From Pleodorina starrii (Eukaryota > Chlorophyta > Chlorophyceae > Chlamydomonadales > Volvocaceae), in assembly GCA_030267565.1 (NCBI GenBank), contig BRXU01000075.1, positions 62,001 through 126,000 of the forward strand: DNA of 64,000 nucleotides, read 5' to 3'. The first letter of the stretch is position 1, and each line of letters starts with the position of its first letter. The position numbers and the translations under genes were made by a program. Shown here one piece after another: positions 34,801 through 45,087 of the stretch. The notes under the pieces were generated by a model. That model had not been told where the DNA came from. It made no database searches and saw only the letters and a list, made by a program, of their open reading frames with translations.

Positions 34801-37800
34801 CATTCCGTCCTCATGGACCCGACCCATGCAGTCATATGCAGTCATGCAGTCCGGGCCGGCAGTGCCCCCGCAGTGGTTTGGCTTTCCCTCTTTCTGCGCT
34901 GTGAAGCCCCACAGCGGCAATGCGCCCCATTTTCCTTGCGATTTACTCACCGTCCTTCCCTTCCCTTAACCCCTCTCTACCTCCCCTCCTCTCCCCAGTC
35001 CCCACTACATGGGTCCCGAGATCTGGAAGAACCGGCCCTACTCGTACACCTCGGACACGTGGGCCGTCGGCTGCCTGCTGTACGAGCTCGCCGCGCTGTC
35101 CGTACCCTTCGAGGCCCGCTCCATGTCCGAGCTGCGGTACAAGGTACTGCGCGGCTCCTTCCCTCCGCTGCCCTCCTGCTTCAGTCGCGACCTGCAGCAG
35201 CTGGTGCGCGAGTGTCTGGACCCCAACCCCGACAAGCGCCCCTCCATGGACGCCATCCTCGCCCACCCGGCGGTGGCCAGCCGGCTCAAGCTGCTGCCGA
35301 TGGAGAGCCGCAACCCGCCGCCCACAGCGGGGAGCGCACTGGTGGAGACGATCAAGGTGGGGTCCAGGGGGGGCAGGGGGTGGGGTCCAGGGGGGGCAGG
35401 GGGTGGGGTCCAGGGGGGGCAGGGGGTGGGGTCCAGGGGGGGCAGGGGGTGGGGTCCAGGGGGGGCAGGGGGTGGGGTCCAGGGGGGGCAGGGGGTGGGG
35501 GGGGTATGGTAAGATGGACAAGAGAGGAGGCAATCTGGGCAGGCCGACAGACGGGGGATGTGGGGCGGGGGTGGGGCGGGGAAAGAGCGGAAGGGGAGAG
35601 AAGAGCTGTCGCGAAGGAGCGGACAAGGGACGAACGGACGGACGCAGGGAGTGCATACCAAATATGCCTGGGGGAGAGGTGGTGGGAGGGAGGTGGGGAT
35701 TGCGGTGGTTTGGGGTTGAGGCTTGAAGGGTCGGGGTCCTGAGGGGAAGGGGCTGTGGGGGGGGGGTGCGAGGACTCCGGGCGCGCCGGAGCCGGAGAGG
35801 CCCCAAACCCCTGGGGGATTCCTGCTGAAGCGGGCGGCGGCAGCTGAGGCTGAGAGAGCGGCAAATGGGATCTTCGGCTTGGGCCGCCTTCGCGCCGCGT
35901 CCCGACCCGCTTTGATGACATGCGATGAAGCGCCGTCGGATCATCTGAGCAGCTGACGGAGGGCGGGTCAGCGAGTGACGACCAGTTCGTGGGAAGTGGA
36001 TGTTGAGTGTTGGTGGGCTGAGTCCCGTGTTGCGGCCCCCGGCGGCTGAGAGAGACGAGCGGAGTGGCGCAGTGGCGGGGGCAGGGGGTGTACGGCAGCC
36101 CTGAGACCCGGACACAGGGCCAGTACGAGCCCACAACACGTGGTCATGACCTCTTGACAGCCCTGAGAGGCCAGCCAAGCCAGAGGGTCATGTCGGAAGT
36201 GCTGTGCGTGTGTGGGAGTGCATCGAAGGAGGCGGAAGAAGATGGAGGGATGCCCGGACAGAGGATCAGGCCCGACCGAGCCCTCCCTCCCCCCTTTCAC
36301 ACGCCTCTTGTCTCCCTCCCCCTCCCCCTCCCCTTCCTCCCCCCCTTCCGCTGTTAGTACATATGCAAAACGCCCAACTGTAACGCGCCGTACATCTGTA
36401 CGGCACGTTACCGCTGAGTGTTCAAATACGCAGCTTCCTTTTGCATCCTTCATCTTTTTTCTCTTTTCCATAGGCACTTTTCTTAGTATCGCACCGCATA
36501 TCACGCCATGCTCCCTCAGCAATTTTGCAACGTTGCTCACCATTACGCCACGTTGCCCCTGCCCATCACGCATCGACGGATCGCCATCGCTACCGCACTG
36601 GTCTGCCGCACAGGTAAGCATCCTCCTTTCCGATAGATGTTGACATTGCCAGTTCTTACAGCTTAGAGGGTGGGATTTCGGGGAATTTAGAGCAAGCACG
36701 CGCATGCCAGCTTTACAGTCAGTTTCGGACGCTTCTACTTCGCTAATTTTACGTTTGGTACATATCTACAACATCGCACCGCACGAACTGCGGCGCGACT
36801 TCGTCCGAGACGTCTTACGACATGCGACGTCGTCCAAAGCGACTTACGAGACCGTCCAGACGACGGGTCGGCGCTAACACTGGTCAAGCATCAATGTCGG
36901 TAACGTATGGGAATGGGTGGGTTACAGCTAACAGTTTCGGAGGTTCAGCGGCCGGAGCAGCTTGATCAACAACATCCGCAGTGACTCATTATTTTATAAA
37001 GGAGCATATCACTCCCTGAACCCCCCCTTCAGGTCCCCCGGGGCAACATCGCCGCCATCAAGAACAAGCTGCCCCCCGCCCAGTACGCCACCGACATGCT
37101 GAACATGGGGGCACCCGGGGGCGGGGGCGGGGGGCACCTCGGGCCGGGTGGGGGTGGGGGTGGGGGTCAGATGGCCACCATTGAGGAGGGCAGCGAGGAA
37201 GACCTGCCGCCCTCACGACCCGGACACGGACCCGGCATGCGGCCTCCCCTGCCGCCGATATCCGCCGCGCCGCGGCCGCCGCTGGGGCCCCTGCCGCCCA
37301 TGCCCAAGCCCAACTACCCCCCGCCCCCTCCGGCGCCGCTGCTGGTTCCCAAGCCCTGTGCCTCGGCGCCCTCTCAGCAGCAATCCAAGCTGCCGCAGCT
37401 GCCCGGCATCCCACTGCCGGCGGCACCGTCGTCTGATCCCGGGGTGGTGGGACCCTACGGACGCGCAGGCGGGCCGGCGGTGGCGCGGCCGGCGGCGATG
37501 CCGCCGCCGCCGCCGTCGTCGTATGGTGTGCCGGCACCGCCGCCAAGCCAGGGCGGCGCGAGCGCCTGGTCTGCTTACGGCGGTGGCGCCGGCGCCGGCG
37601 GGGGGGCGCAGGGGAACAAGGTTTCGGAGTCGCACGCCAACTACGGCGCCTTCTACCACCAGAGCGTCTACACGCCAAACGCGGCGGTGCCCATGCAGCA
37701 GCAGCAGCAGCAACAACATCACCAACAGCAGCAGCAGCAGCAGCTTCCGGCGGCGGCATGGCAGGCTGGGAACAAGTGGCCTCCAGCGCCCTTCCCGGGG

Positions 37801-38679
37801 CCGGCGGCGGCGGCACAGCCGCTGCAGCCAATAAACCAGTACCAATCGCCGTACATCTCACCGTATGCGCAACAGAGACCTTACGGTACGTGTACTTCTG
37901 GGGGGGCCGGATTCAAGGGTCGGGTGGGGTCGGTCCGTACCCGAGTCCGGCTGCAGGGGGGCCCAGCGAGTTACCGCCGTACATACCGCGGTACCCTCCA
38001 TGGAGCGGCATTGCCGCTGCTGTGTGACTCCAGGGGGGCCTCAGGGCGGGCCACCGTTTCTGTGCAGCAGCGGGTCCAGTGCAGGGGGGGGAGAGGCGGT
38101 GGGGCTCCACACCGGGACGGGACGGGGCGGGGCGGGTGCAACATGGGGGCGAACCCGGTGGGCCCTGCACCCGCGCACCCTGCACTACACGCGAACGTAC
38201 CTGTAACGTTATCCGCCCACGCAGTCGCCGCCCAAACCCCAACGAACAAGTACGCGCGACAGCACAGCAACGGGAGGGCCCCCCGCCTCCCTCCCTGACC
38301 TGCTTGCACGTGTAAGCCAAAGCCGCTGACGTTCCTCCCCTCCCCTCCCAACCCGCCCCCTCCCACCCCGCTCCTGCCCCCAGGCGGTGCGGGTGCGGGT
38401 GCGGGTGTGCCCCACCTGCCGCAGCTCAACCCGGTGCGGGCCCCGGTGCAGGCCAGCAAGCCGCCCCCCTGGAACTACGGCGCCCAGGCGGTCCTGGCAG
38501 CCAGGAAGCCGGCGAGGGGGCAGCCCGCGGGCGCACGGCCGATGGCGGCGTACTACGGCGGCGGCGACGCGACGCCGCAGCAGTACCAACAACAGCAGTA
38601 CCAACAACAACAACAGCAGCAGGGGGATGTTCCTCGCTACCCCCCTCCGCAGTGGGCGCCGCGGCCCCTGAGGTGGTAA
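31889..38679 (+). CDS. NIMA-related (NEK) Ser/Thr protein kinase with long low-complexity tail
   Basis: Six exons: 31889-31959, 33495-33719, 34326-34547, 34999-35356, 37033-37885 and 38384-38679, giving 674 aa. The kinase domain is at the extreme N-terminus: Gly loop GKGSYGSV (17-24), catalytic Lys39 in YALKEMDV, HRDIKPGN (134-141), metal-binding DLG (154-156) rather than DFG, activation loop TQIGTPHYMGPEIW, and DTWAVGCLLYEL. The DLG variant and KPG in the catalytic loop fit NEK-family kinases. The tail after ETIKVPRGN is Gly-, Pro- and Gln-rich with two poly-Gln tracts and no recognised domain. NEKs act in cell-cycle and ciliary length or deflagellation control in Chlamydomonas; which paralogue this is cannot be decided here. 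Introns 1 (1.5 kb) and 4 (1.7 kb) are filled with G-rich repeats. An additional small exon within intron 4 cannot be excluded. Confidence 0.88.
32176..32211. repeat. (GGGGA)n pentamer run in NEK intron 1
   Basis: Seven or so head-to-tail GGGGA pentamers lie in the first kinase intron. Confidence 0.85.
32335..32868. repeat. G-rich minisatellite (GGGCT/GGGCCT/GGGTT) in NEK intron 1
   Basis: About 530 nt consist almost only of GGGCT, GGGCCT and GGGTT words arranged in higher-order 15-30-nt blocks. Runs of three or more G every 2-4 nt make the plus (mRNA-sense) strand a strong G-quadruplex candidate. A six-copy TTGGG stretch sits near 32672-32700. The complementary strand reads as Pro/Ala/Gln/Ser-rich open frames over 500 codons long, which are artefacts of the repeat. 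Confidence 0.9.
33778..33825. repeat. (GGTT)n microsatellite in NEK intron 2
   Basis: Roughly 12 uninterrupted GGTT tetramers lie just downstream of the second exon of the kinase gene. Confidence 0.9.
35357..35500. repeat. 23-bp tandem repeat, six copies, in NEK intron 4
   Basis: Six near-identical 23-nt units of the form GTCC-A-G7-CA-G5-T-G4 begin immediately at the 5' splice site of intron 4. Each unit starts with a GTGGGGTCC-like string resembling the real donor, so the true donor is ambiguous among copies; the first one keeps the kinase reading frame. Confidence 0.85.
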
Positions 38680-41049
38680 CTGCAGCACCAGCGGCAGCAC
38701 CAGCGGCATGTATCAGCCAATCGCGGCAGCGGACATGTGCCCCGGGGACCTGCCCGGGGGGTAAGGGCGCTACGGACGTGGATGCGCGGCGGCGGCGGCG
38801 GTGGCCGAGCTGAGCCCACGTGGTGCATAAACGGATGGCACAGAGACACACAGACATGCAGGCTGACTGACTGACCGATTAACTGACTAACTGACTAACT
38901 GACTGACTGATGGATAGTTGACCAGTGCCGGTGCGACGGACTGCTGGACCCACATACGTACGACAGAGCTGAGTGTGTACATGCAGCGCTAGTCAGCAGA
39001 CGCAGGGTGTTGACAGGTCGGTCGAGGGCAGCCGTAGCCCGAGTGGCACTTGGCCCCCTCCCCCCCTGCCTGCCTGCCTGCCTGCCCGGTTGGATGGTTG
39101 GTTGGTTGGTTCTGGTGGTTTCGCAGAGCCCCGGCCGGCAGATGTGGCATGGAAAGGGGGGGCCTGGCAGCGCCAGAGCGGCAGCCGGTGTGGACAGTGG
39201 GGCGGACAGTGGCCCCACGGCGCTGCTCGGCAAACAGCCGCGGGGGCGGGGGCGGCCACCTCCCGAGCGCGTAGGGGCGACGTGGCGGTTTGCTGGGTTG
39301 GTCGGCTGCTGATTCAGTCTTCGGGCCTTGGGGCCGTCAAGCGGAAGGTAGTTGCTGCACGGCGGCATGCGCCCACGGGTGGGTGGCCGGCCGTGGCCTC
39401 TCGGACTGGACCGGACTGGACTGGACCGAGCGGGGTTGGCGGGTTGCGGGGCCGGGGCAGCAGCCGGGTGGGGCTTGCCGCTGCGCATACTGGCTCGGCT
39501 GCAGGCCGCCCGAGCCCGGCTTGACGCGGGTTGGTGTATAGGCAAGGAAAGGCAAGGAAAGGGCACGAGAGACGCACCGCACCGCACCGCACCGCACCGG
39601 ACAGAAGTCCGCGGTTCGCGGATGTGAGCTGAGCGTGTGACTTGTGACGTGTGTGTGTGTGAGTGGTTGTGTGTTGCTGTATATGGCGGGGTTAGGGGTG
39701 ATGTGGGGGCCAGGTCGTGTCGGCCAGAGCGGTCAGGCCACCGGGGGAGGTGGTGGAGTGGTGAAAAGGTGGTGTCTGGTGTAGGTGTAGAGCGTCTGCC
39801 CTTCCCGGACGGATTTGACGGTGGGCGGGGGTACGGTACATGTACGGTACGTACAGTTGTTATCCACGCTGGCTATTTTGTGGTGGGAGCGGGCTGTCTG
39901 GCAGGTGTCTTGTTACTCATGTTGTTGAGGGGGGACACCCTCATGCCCACCCTCATCGCCTCATGCACCCCACTCACGCGCCAACCCGCGGACGGACCCA
40001 TGGGCGACCTACCTAGGGACATCCATTCGCGCACTCACCGCCCCGTGCGGGCGCGTGTGGGCGTGGAAGCAATAAATGGGCTCCTGCCCTCTCTCTCCCT
40101 ATCTTGTGCGCCCGTCGATGGCGCTGCCCTCACGTCCTACGTCTCTCATGCTTACAGGCAACAGTGTGCAAACGGTTTGCACGCGCGCTTGCACAGCAAA
40201 GCGGCTGCCGCTAGTACTGTACCCAAGTAACCTAACTCTTCGCCTGTTGCATGCCGTGTTTATAAAAGATAGCCGCTGTGTTTGTGTGTGTGTCTGTGTT
40301 GCAACGTAACCGTTTTATCCAAGTATTATTCATTACGGCTCTGGCATGCTGCTCGCTCGTATCTGCGAGGGAAGGGTGCGAGGGGGAGAGTCGGACTTTT
40401 GTCAAACGGCGGCGCCGAAAGCTGCGCCCTTGTTGGGGGTTCCTTGACGTCTCGTAAGGCTGATGGGCTTGCATTGATGGCTGCGGGTGTTGTTGTTATT
40501 CGCTCCCGCCTCACCCCGGCGGCGACTTTCCGGAGGGGGGGGTGCATGCACGCAGATAGGTTTGGAACGCACCGTTGCAGCCTGACTGGGTTGGCTCTTG
40601 GCTGGCTGATCCGGTGTCTTCCTGTCCGATGCTGTACGACACCTAACGCATAGGGAGCACGCAGCGACCCCATTAGCGGCCGAGCTGTGCGGAGAGGGCG
40701 CGGACAGGCGCGGGGACACGTTGCCGTGTTGAAGAAGTCGTTTGCGGTGTTCGGGTGCGGCCCCTCCGCCATCAACCAACGGAGGGGCGATAGGCGTGTG
40801 GATGGGAGTAGGGAAGGATGTGGATGCGGAAGGAGTGTGGAAGCGGAGATGCCTCCGCATGTGAGGATGGGGGTCGGGGGTGGAGGTTGGGCGCAGCGTC
40901 ATTCTGGGGCTTGCTGGCTGCTGCTGCTGCTGCTGCTGCTGCACCGATGTTGCCGAGCTGCGGGATGCAGGTGTCCGAATGTGCAATTGTGGTCGCGGCC
41001 AAAATTACGCGGCTTCTACTGTACCCGATTGGGTTTCGGGGTTTCACAG
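38680..41049. other. NEK 3' flank and gene-poor interval
   Basis: The first few hundred nt are the likely NEK 3' UTR and include an ACTGACTA-type repeat near 38856-38910. No TGTAA was found in the next 1.6 kb. A (CCGCA)n run lies near 39576-39599. Overlapping long frames on both strands reflect high GC and give no domain. The beginning of the doubtful Ser/Pro-rich gene downstream may lie here. Confidence 0.4.
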
Positions 41050-42219
41050 GCGCCGAGTCGTCGTCGTCGTCGTCGCCCCAGTCGTCGCCGCCGTCGAGCT
41101 CTTCACCTTCGCCCCGGAGGGAGCGGAGGGGAGGGAAGCAGGATGGGGCGGGCGCGGGGGGCCAAGGACCGCCACAGTACAATCCACCGGTCGATACTAA
41201 TCAGATCAGCTCAGACCTGGTCAGAACAGAACAGCACCCAAGCATCGAAGCCCGAAACCGCCGCGTACCCAGCCCCTGCCCCTGCCTTGCCCCCCCCCCC
41301 CCGCAGCAAACCCTCCCGCAGTCCCGCGCCCTCACCCGGCGTCAACAAGCTCAAGCCCTTGACGGGGTCCAGCGCAGTCGTGGGCCGCCGCCGCAGCTCC
41401 CCCGGCCTCGCCCTCCCTCCGCCACCGGGTACTCAGCGGGCGAATCACGTAAGGCCTGCCGTACGGCCATGGCGACGACAACGGGCTCGTGACGCCGGCT
41501 GCCAGCCAACGCCCACCAACGCCATGCATCATTGCCCCTTTTCCAAAACAGAGACATTCCAATAGCAATTGCATCTTCCAGCCGTAAATCATTCGGCGCA
41601 GGAACGCGAGGAGGCGCTGCCGACGGCATTGCAGTGCACGGGAGGGTTGTCATCGCAAAGCACAAGAGCAGAGGCTTCAGTGCGTGGCGGCGGCAACGCG
41701 AACAGCAGCCGCAGCACAAGCACCACTGCCCGCAGGTACCGTGCGCCATCATACGGTCGCCCCTCCCCTCCCGGGGCGGCGAGTCAGCAGCCCATAACCC
41801 AAAGCTCCGCGCCCCGCCGCGTGCACTCGATGCCCTTGGCTGGCAAGCCATCCGCGCGCGTGCTGACGGCGGCGCTTGAGGAGCGAATGGACATGTCGCT
41901 CATCCAGCCGCAACAGGGCGGGGATGGCGGTGCTGTCATCCGCTGTCATCCGCACAGCCTTTGCACGGGAGCCCGGCGCAACGCCTCCCGTGGTGGCCGC
42001 CGTGCGTGGCCTTCGACGGGCCCGTCTCCCTGCAGCGTCGCGTCGCGTCGCCGACTCCGGCCGACGCAGTGCCGTGCTTCTTCGTGGGCCTTTGCGGAGG
42101 GCCTGTCGGCATCGGAGCCGTCATGTGTTGCAGCAGGCGCCGCTGCCAGCCGCCTCGAAGCATCCCTCGGACTGCCACGGCGGCTGTGGCCACGCCTTCA
42201 CGACCACCTCTCAGGCTGA
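41050..42219 (+). CDS. possible Ser/Pro-rich coding region (partial model)
   Basis: Three candidate exons read in phase on the plus strand: 41050-41176, 41307-41448 and 41602-42219. The first begins after a TTTCACAG acceptor, and the second has a C-rich tract plus CAG acceptor and a GTAAGG donor. The product is Ser/Pro/Arg-rich (GAESSSSSSPQSSPPSSSSP; PSRSPAPSPGVNKLKPLTGS; HSMPLAGKPSARVLTAALEE) with no recognised domain. The 5' end is unknown and the last ~100 codons may be intron or UTR. Third-position G/C is high but so is the whole region, so this may be spurious. Confidence 0.3.
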
Positions 42220-43427
42220 CGCCATAGCGGCCATTGTGGGTGGGGCCCAACCTCGCCACCCATCATGGTGGGCAGCGCCGCGTCACAGGCGAAGACTTCC
42301 TGACCGCCATGCACCGACCGCCATCGCGGTGCCCCTCCAGCGGTGGGACCTGGAGGGTGCGGCAGATGCCCATCCGCTTTGACAGCTTGCTGCTGAGTTG
42401 GACAGCCCTCGGCATCAGTCCTACGTACGCGGCGCTTCAGCTAGATAGACTTGCGGGTGCATCCAGGTGCCAAGACATAAAAGGATATAGCCAAGACGGG
42501 AAGATATCATATAATGCGGCTAGCGAGAGAGAGCAGGGCGTGTCGAGAGCATTGCGTGGAGAGCGGTGCAGAACGGTGGGTAGCGGTAGAGAGCAATGGC
42601 GAGTGGTGGCGGGCGGTTGGGAGCGGTGGGGAGCGATGGAGAGCGATGGCGAGTGGTGGAGAGCGGTGGAGAGTGGTGGAGAGTGGTGGTGAGCGGTTGA
42701 GAGCCGTGGGGAGCAATGGAGAGCGATGGAGAGCAATGGCGAGTGGTGGAGAGCGGTGGCGAGCGGTGGGGAGCAATGGATAGCGGTGGGGAGCGGTGGC
42801 GAGTGGTGGTGAGTGGTGGGGAGCGGTGGCGAGTGGCGGAGAGCGGTGGAGAGCGATGGCGAGTGGTGGTGAGTGGTGGCGAGTGGTGGTGAACGGTGGA
42901 GAGCAATAGAGAGCGGTGGGGAGCGGTGAAGAGCGGTGGGGAGCGGTGGAGAGCGGTGGGGAGTGGTGGTGAGCGGTGGTGAGCGGTGGTGAGCGGTGGT
43001 GAGCGGTGGTGAGCGGTGGTGAGCGGTGGGGAGTGGGGAAGAGAGGTGGCGAGTGGTGGTTAGCGGTGGTGAAGGGGCGGTGGAGTTGTCGTGCACCGTT
43101 GGTGTCGGTACACTTCCGGGACAAATGCCCGGTGAGGGCGCGGAGAGACGCTAGGAAGGGCCCTCGAGCGTATCTGGACGTATCTCCATCTTATGGGAGA
43201 TATTACGGTCGTACTGCTCGTCCAAACGAGCTTCTACCTAGGCGCGAGCGCTTCCTGCTGGAAGCGCTTCGCTTGGTCATTATGATGCCGAAGGATTTAT
43301 GATACTGTAACACACAATCAGATCCCCAGCAGCGACTCTCGCTGTGGCGTTAGCCCAAGCCGCCACAATGGTGTCTCACATGCACTAGCGCGGCGCCGGC
43401 CGGGCCTGATCAACCTGGCTGGCTGCC
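42220..43427. other. minisatellite-rich interval before the retroelement
   Basis: This contains the decamer minisatellite (separate entry) and about 350 nt of unique sequence on either side with no supported gene. Confidence 0.5.
42530..43080. repeat. degenerate decamer minisatellite (GGTGGNGAGC)n
   Basis: About 550 nt of degenerate repeats built on GGTGG-NGAGC, with one homogeneous block of six perfect GGTGGTGAGC copies near 42963-43025. The opposite strand reads HHSPPL/HRSPPL-type repeats in open frames of over 200 codons, which I regard as artefacts. Confidence 0.85.
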
Positions 43428-44512
43428 TTATCGCTTGTGCATTATAGTAGTTAGCTCAGCAACACTGTCGCTCGCGCGCGCGTAGGCGCCGAGCTCGGAC
43501 CTCACGCTAGGAAGAAGGAGCGCGGCCTCGCCCCAGCGGTCAGGCCTCGGGGCCAGTACTGGATGCAGTGAGCCCGGCTGCATTCCAGCTGCTGTCGCGC
43601 ACGCCCCGCGCGAGCCCACACCAAGCGAAGCATTTATTGATGTGTATTCCGGAAAAGGCGCATTCGAATGTGGGGATTGTCTGATCTGCCAGTATATGTA
43701 GTCGTAGACAACTGCTGCTACCGAGCTCTGGGCGTCTGGGCGTAGAGAGTGCCGTAGACCCGCCATATCGCGTTGACGGCGTCGTTTCTTGAATCCACTG
43801 CTGGCCCCACCCCCCCCGCCGGAAACCGCGAGATGGTTTTTCGGGGGAGAACACCGCTCCGGACGGCGGAACTCCACCCAGTAGAGCTCGGCCTCTGTGC
43901 AGCCCTGTTGGGAGGAGGCATAGGGGACGTGGGACAACATTAAGGAAATTGTCCAAATCGCCGGATCCGCCTGTGTGGGCAGCGGAAGCCCGACCAGGTG
44001 ATTGGATGTGGGTGTATCGGGCAGAGTGCACAGGCTCGCAATGGCATACAGCTGCGCGACACGGCCCCCCCTTGCGCCCCGCTGCTGGTGGTAGGTGAGG
44101 ATGGTGTCCACCTGCCCAACGGTCCAGAGCAGGTCGGGAGGTGTCTCTGGGCCGGGTCCAAAACTGGCTGCTTCCATCTGCAACTCTTGCCACCACGGCC
44201 GGCCCCCAACCCCGTTGGAGCCTGTCCTATCATGGGCGGTGGCAGGGTTTTCGCCGTGCGACTCCCGGCGCTCGTGCCCCCCTCCCGCGCCGTCGCGGGG
44301 GCGCTGGTTTGCGTGGGGAATGTAACCAATGGACCGCAGGGCGTGCAGTACGGCCTGCAGCTCATCAGCATCCCGCGCAGGCGGGCCCACCGGAGGACCC
44401 GTTCCGCGCGCCACCGGCCTGGTGCCAATCGCGCCACTAGCGTGCAGTCGGGCCATGAGCCTCTCTACGTACTCGCGATCTGCCCCCTCCTGATCCTGAT
44501 CCTCCTGCACGG
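43428..44512 (-). pseudogene. gag-like coding fragment on the minus strand (left side of an inverted duplication)
   Basis: On the minus strand a frame runs from the inverted-repeat arm to a stop at 43428. It reads VQEDQDQEGADREYVERLMA through GGRPWWQELQMEAASFGPGP, then beyond the arm GQVDTILTYHQQRGARGG and PAIWTISLMLSHVPYASSQQ. The same arm sequence is read in the same frame on the plus strand at 44641-45034, preceded there by EGMVRTVLGYREVAQGGARL. The protein family is not recognised; a retroelement gag or accessory ORF is the likeliest source because of its position. It is a fragment, not an intact gene. Confidence 0.5.
44119..44512. repeat. left arm of a 394-bp inverted repeat
   Basis: This sequence is the reverse complement of 44641-45034. 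I saw no mismatch in the stretches compared, and the translated arms are identical residue for residue. The arms are separated by a 128-nt spacer (44513-44640). Confidence 0.9.
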
Positions 44513-44640
44513 GAACAGCCCGGGGTTTGTCTTTGACGCCCCGCGCGTGCAGTTGCCTGCGGGGGGCCCGGCGGAGGGCATGGTCAGGACTGTGCTGGGT
44601 TACCGAGAGGTGGCACAGGGGGGCGCGCGCCTGCATGCGA

Positions 44641-45034
44641 CCGTGCAGGAGGATCAGGATCAGGAGGGGGCAGATCGCGAGTACGTAGAGAGGCTCATGG
44701 CCCGACTGCACGCTAGTGGCGCGATTGGCACCAGGCCGGTGGCGCGCGGAACGGGTCCTCCGGTGGGCCCGCCTGCGCGGGATGCTGATGAGCTGCAGGC
44801 CGTACTGCACGCCCTGCGGTCCATTGGTTACATTCCCCACGCAAACCAGCGCCCCCGCGACGGCGCGGGAGGGGGGCACGAGCGCCGGGAGTCGCACGGC
44901 GAAAACCCTGCCACCGCCCATGATAGGACAGGCTCCAACGGGGTTGGGGGCCGGCCGTGGTGGCAAGAGTTGCAGATGGAAGCAGCCAGTTTTGGACCCG
45001 GCCCAGAGACACCTCCCGACCTGCTCTGGACCGT
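44641..45034. repeat. right arm of the 394-bp inverted repeat
   Basis: Partner of 44119-44512. The right arm ends 54 nt before the start codon proposed for the retroelement gag-protease frame (45088), so a transcript through both would fold into a long hairpin upstream of that ORF. Confidence 0.9.
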
Positions 45035-45087
45035 CCGGCAACAGGTCCAAGGGCAACGCCGCCGGCGCCGAGCCCGACCAGGTCACA

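Noticed and set aside
42437..43124. Minus-strand frames of over 200 codons reading HHSPPL/HRSPPL repeats
   Set aside because: Translation of the decamer minisatellite; three overlapping frames show the same pattern, as expected of a repeat rather than a gene.
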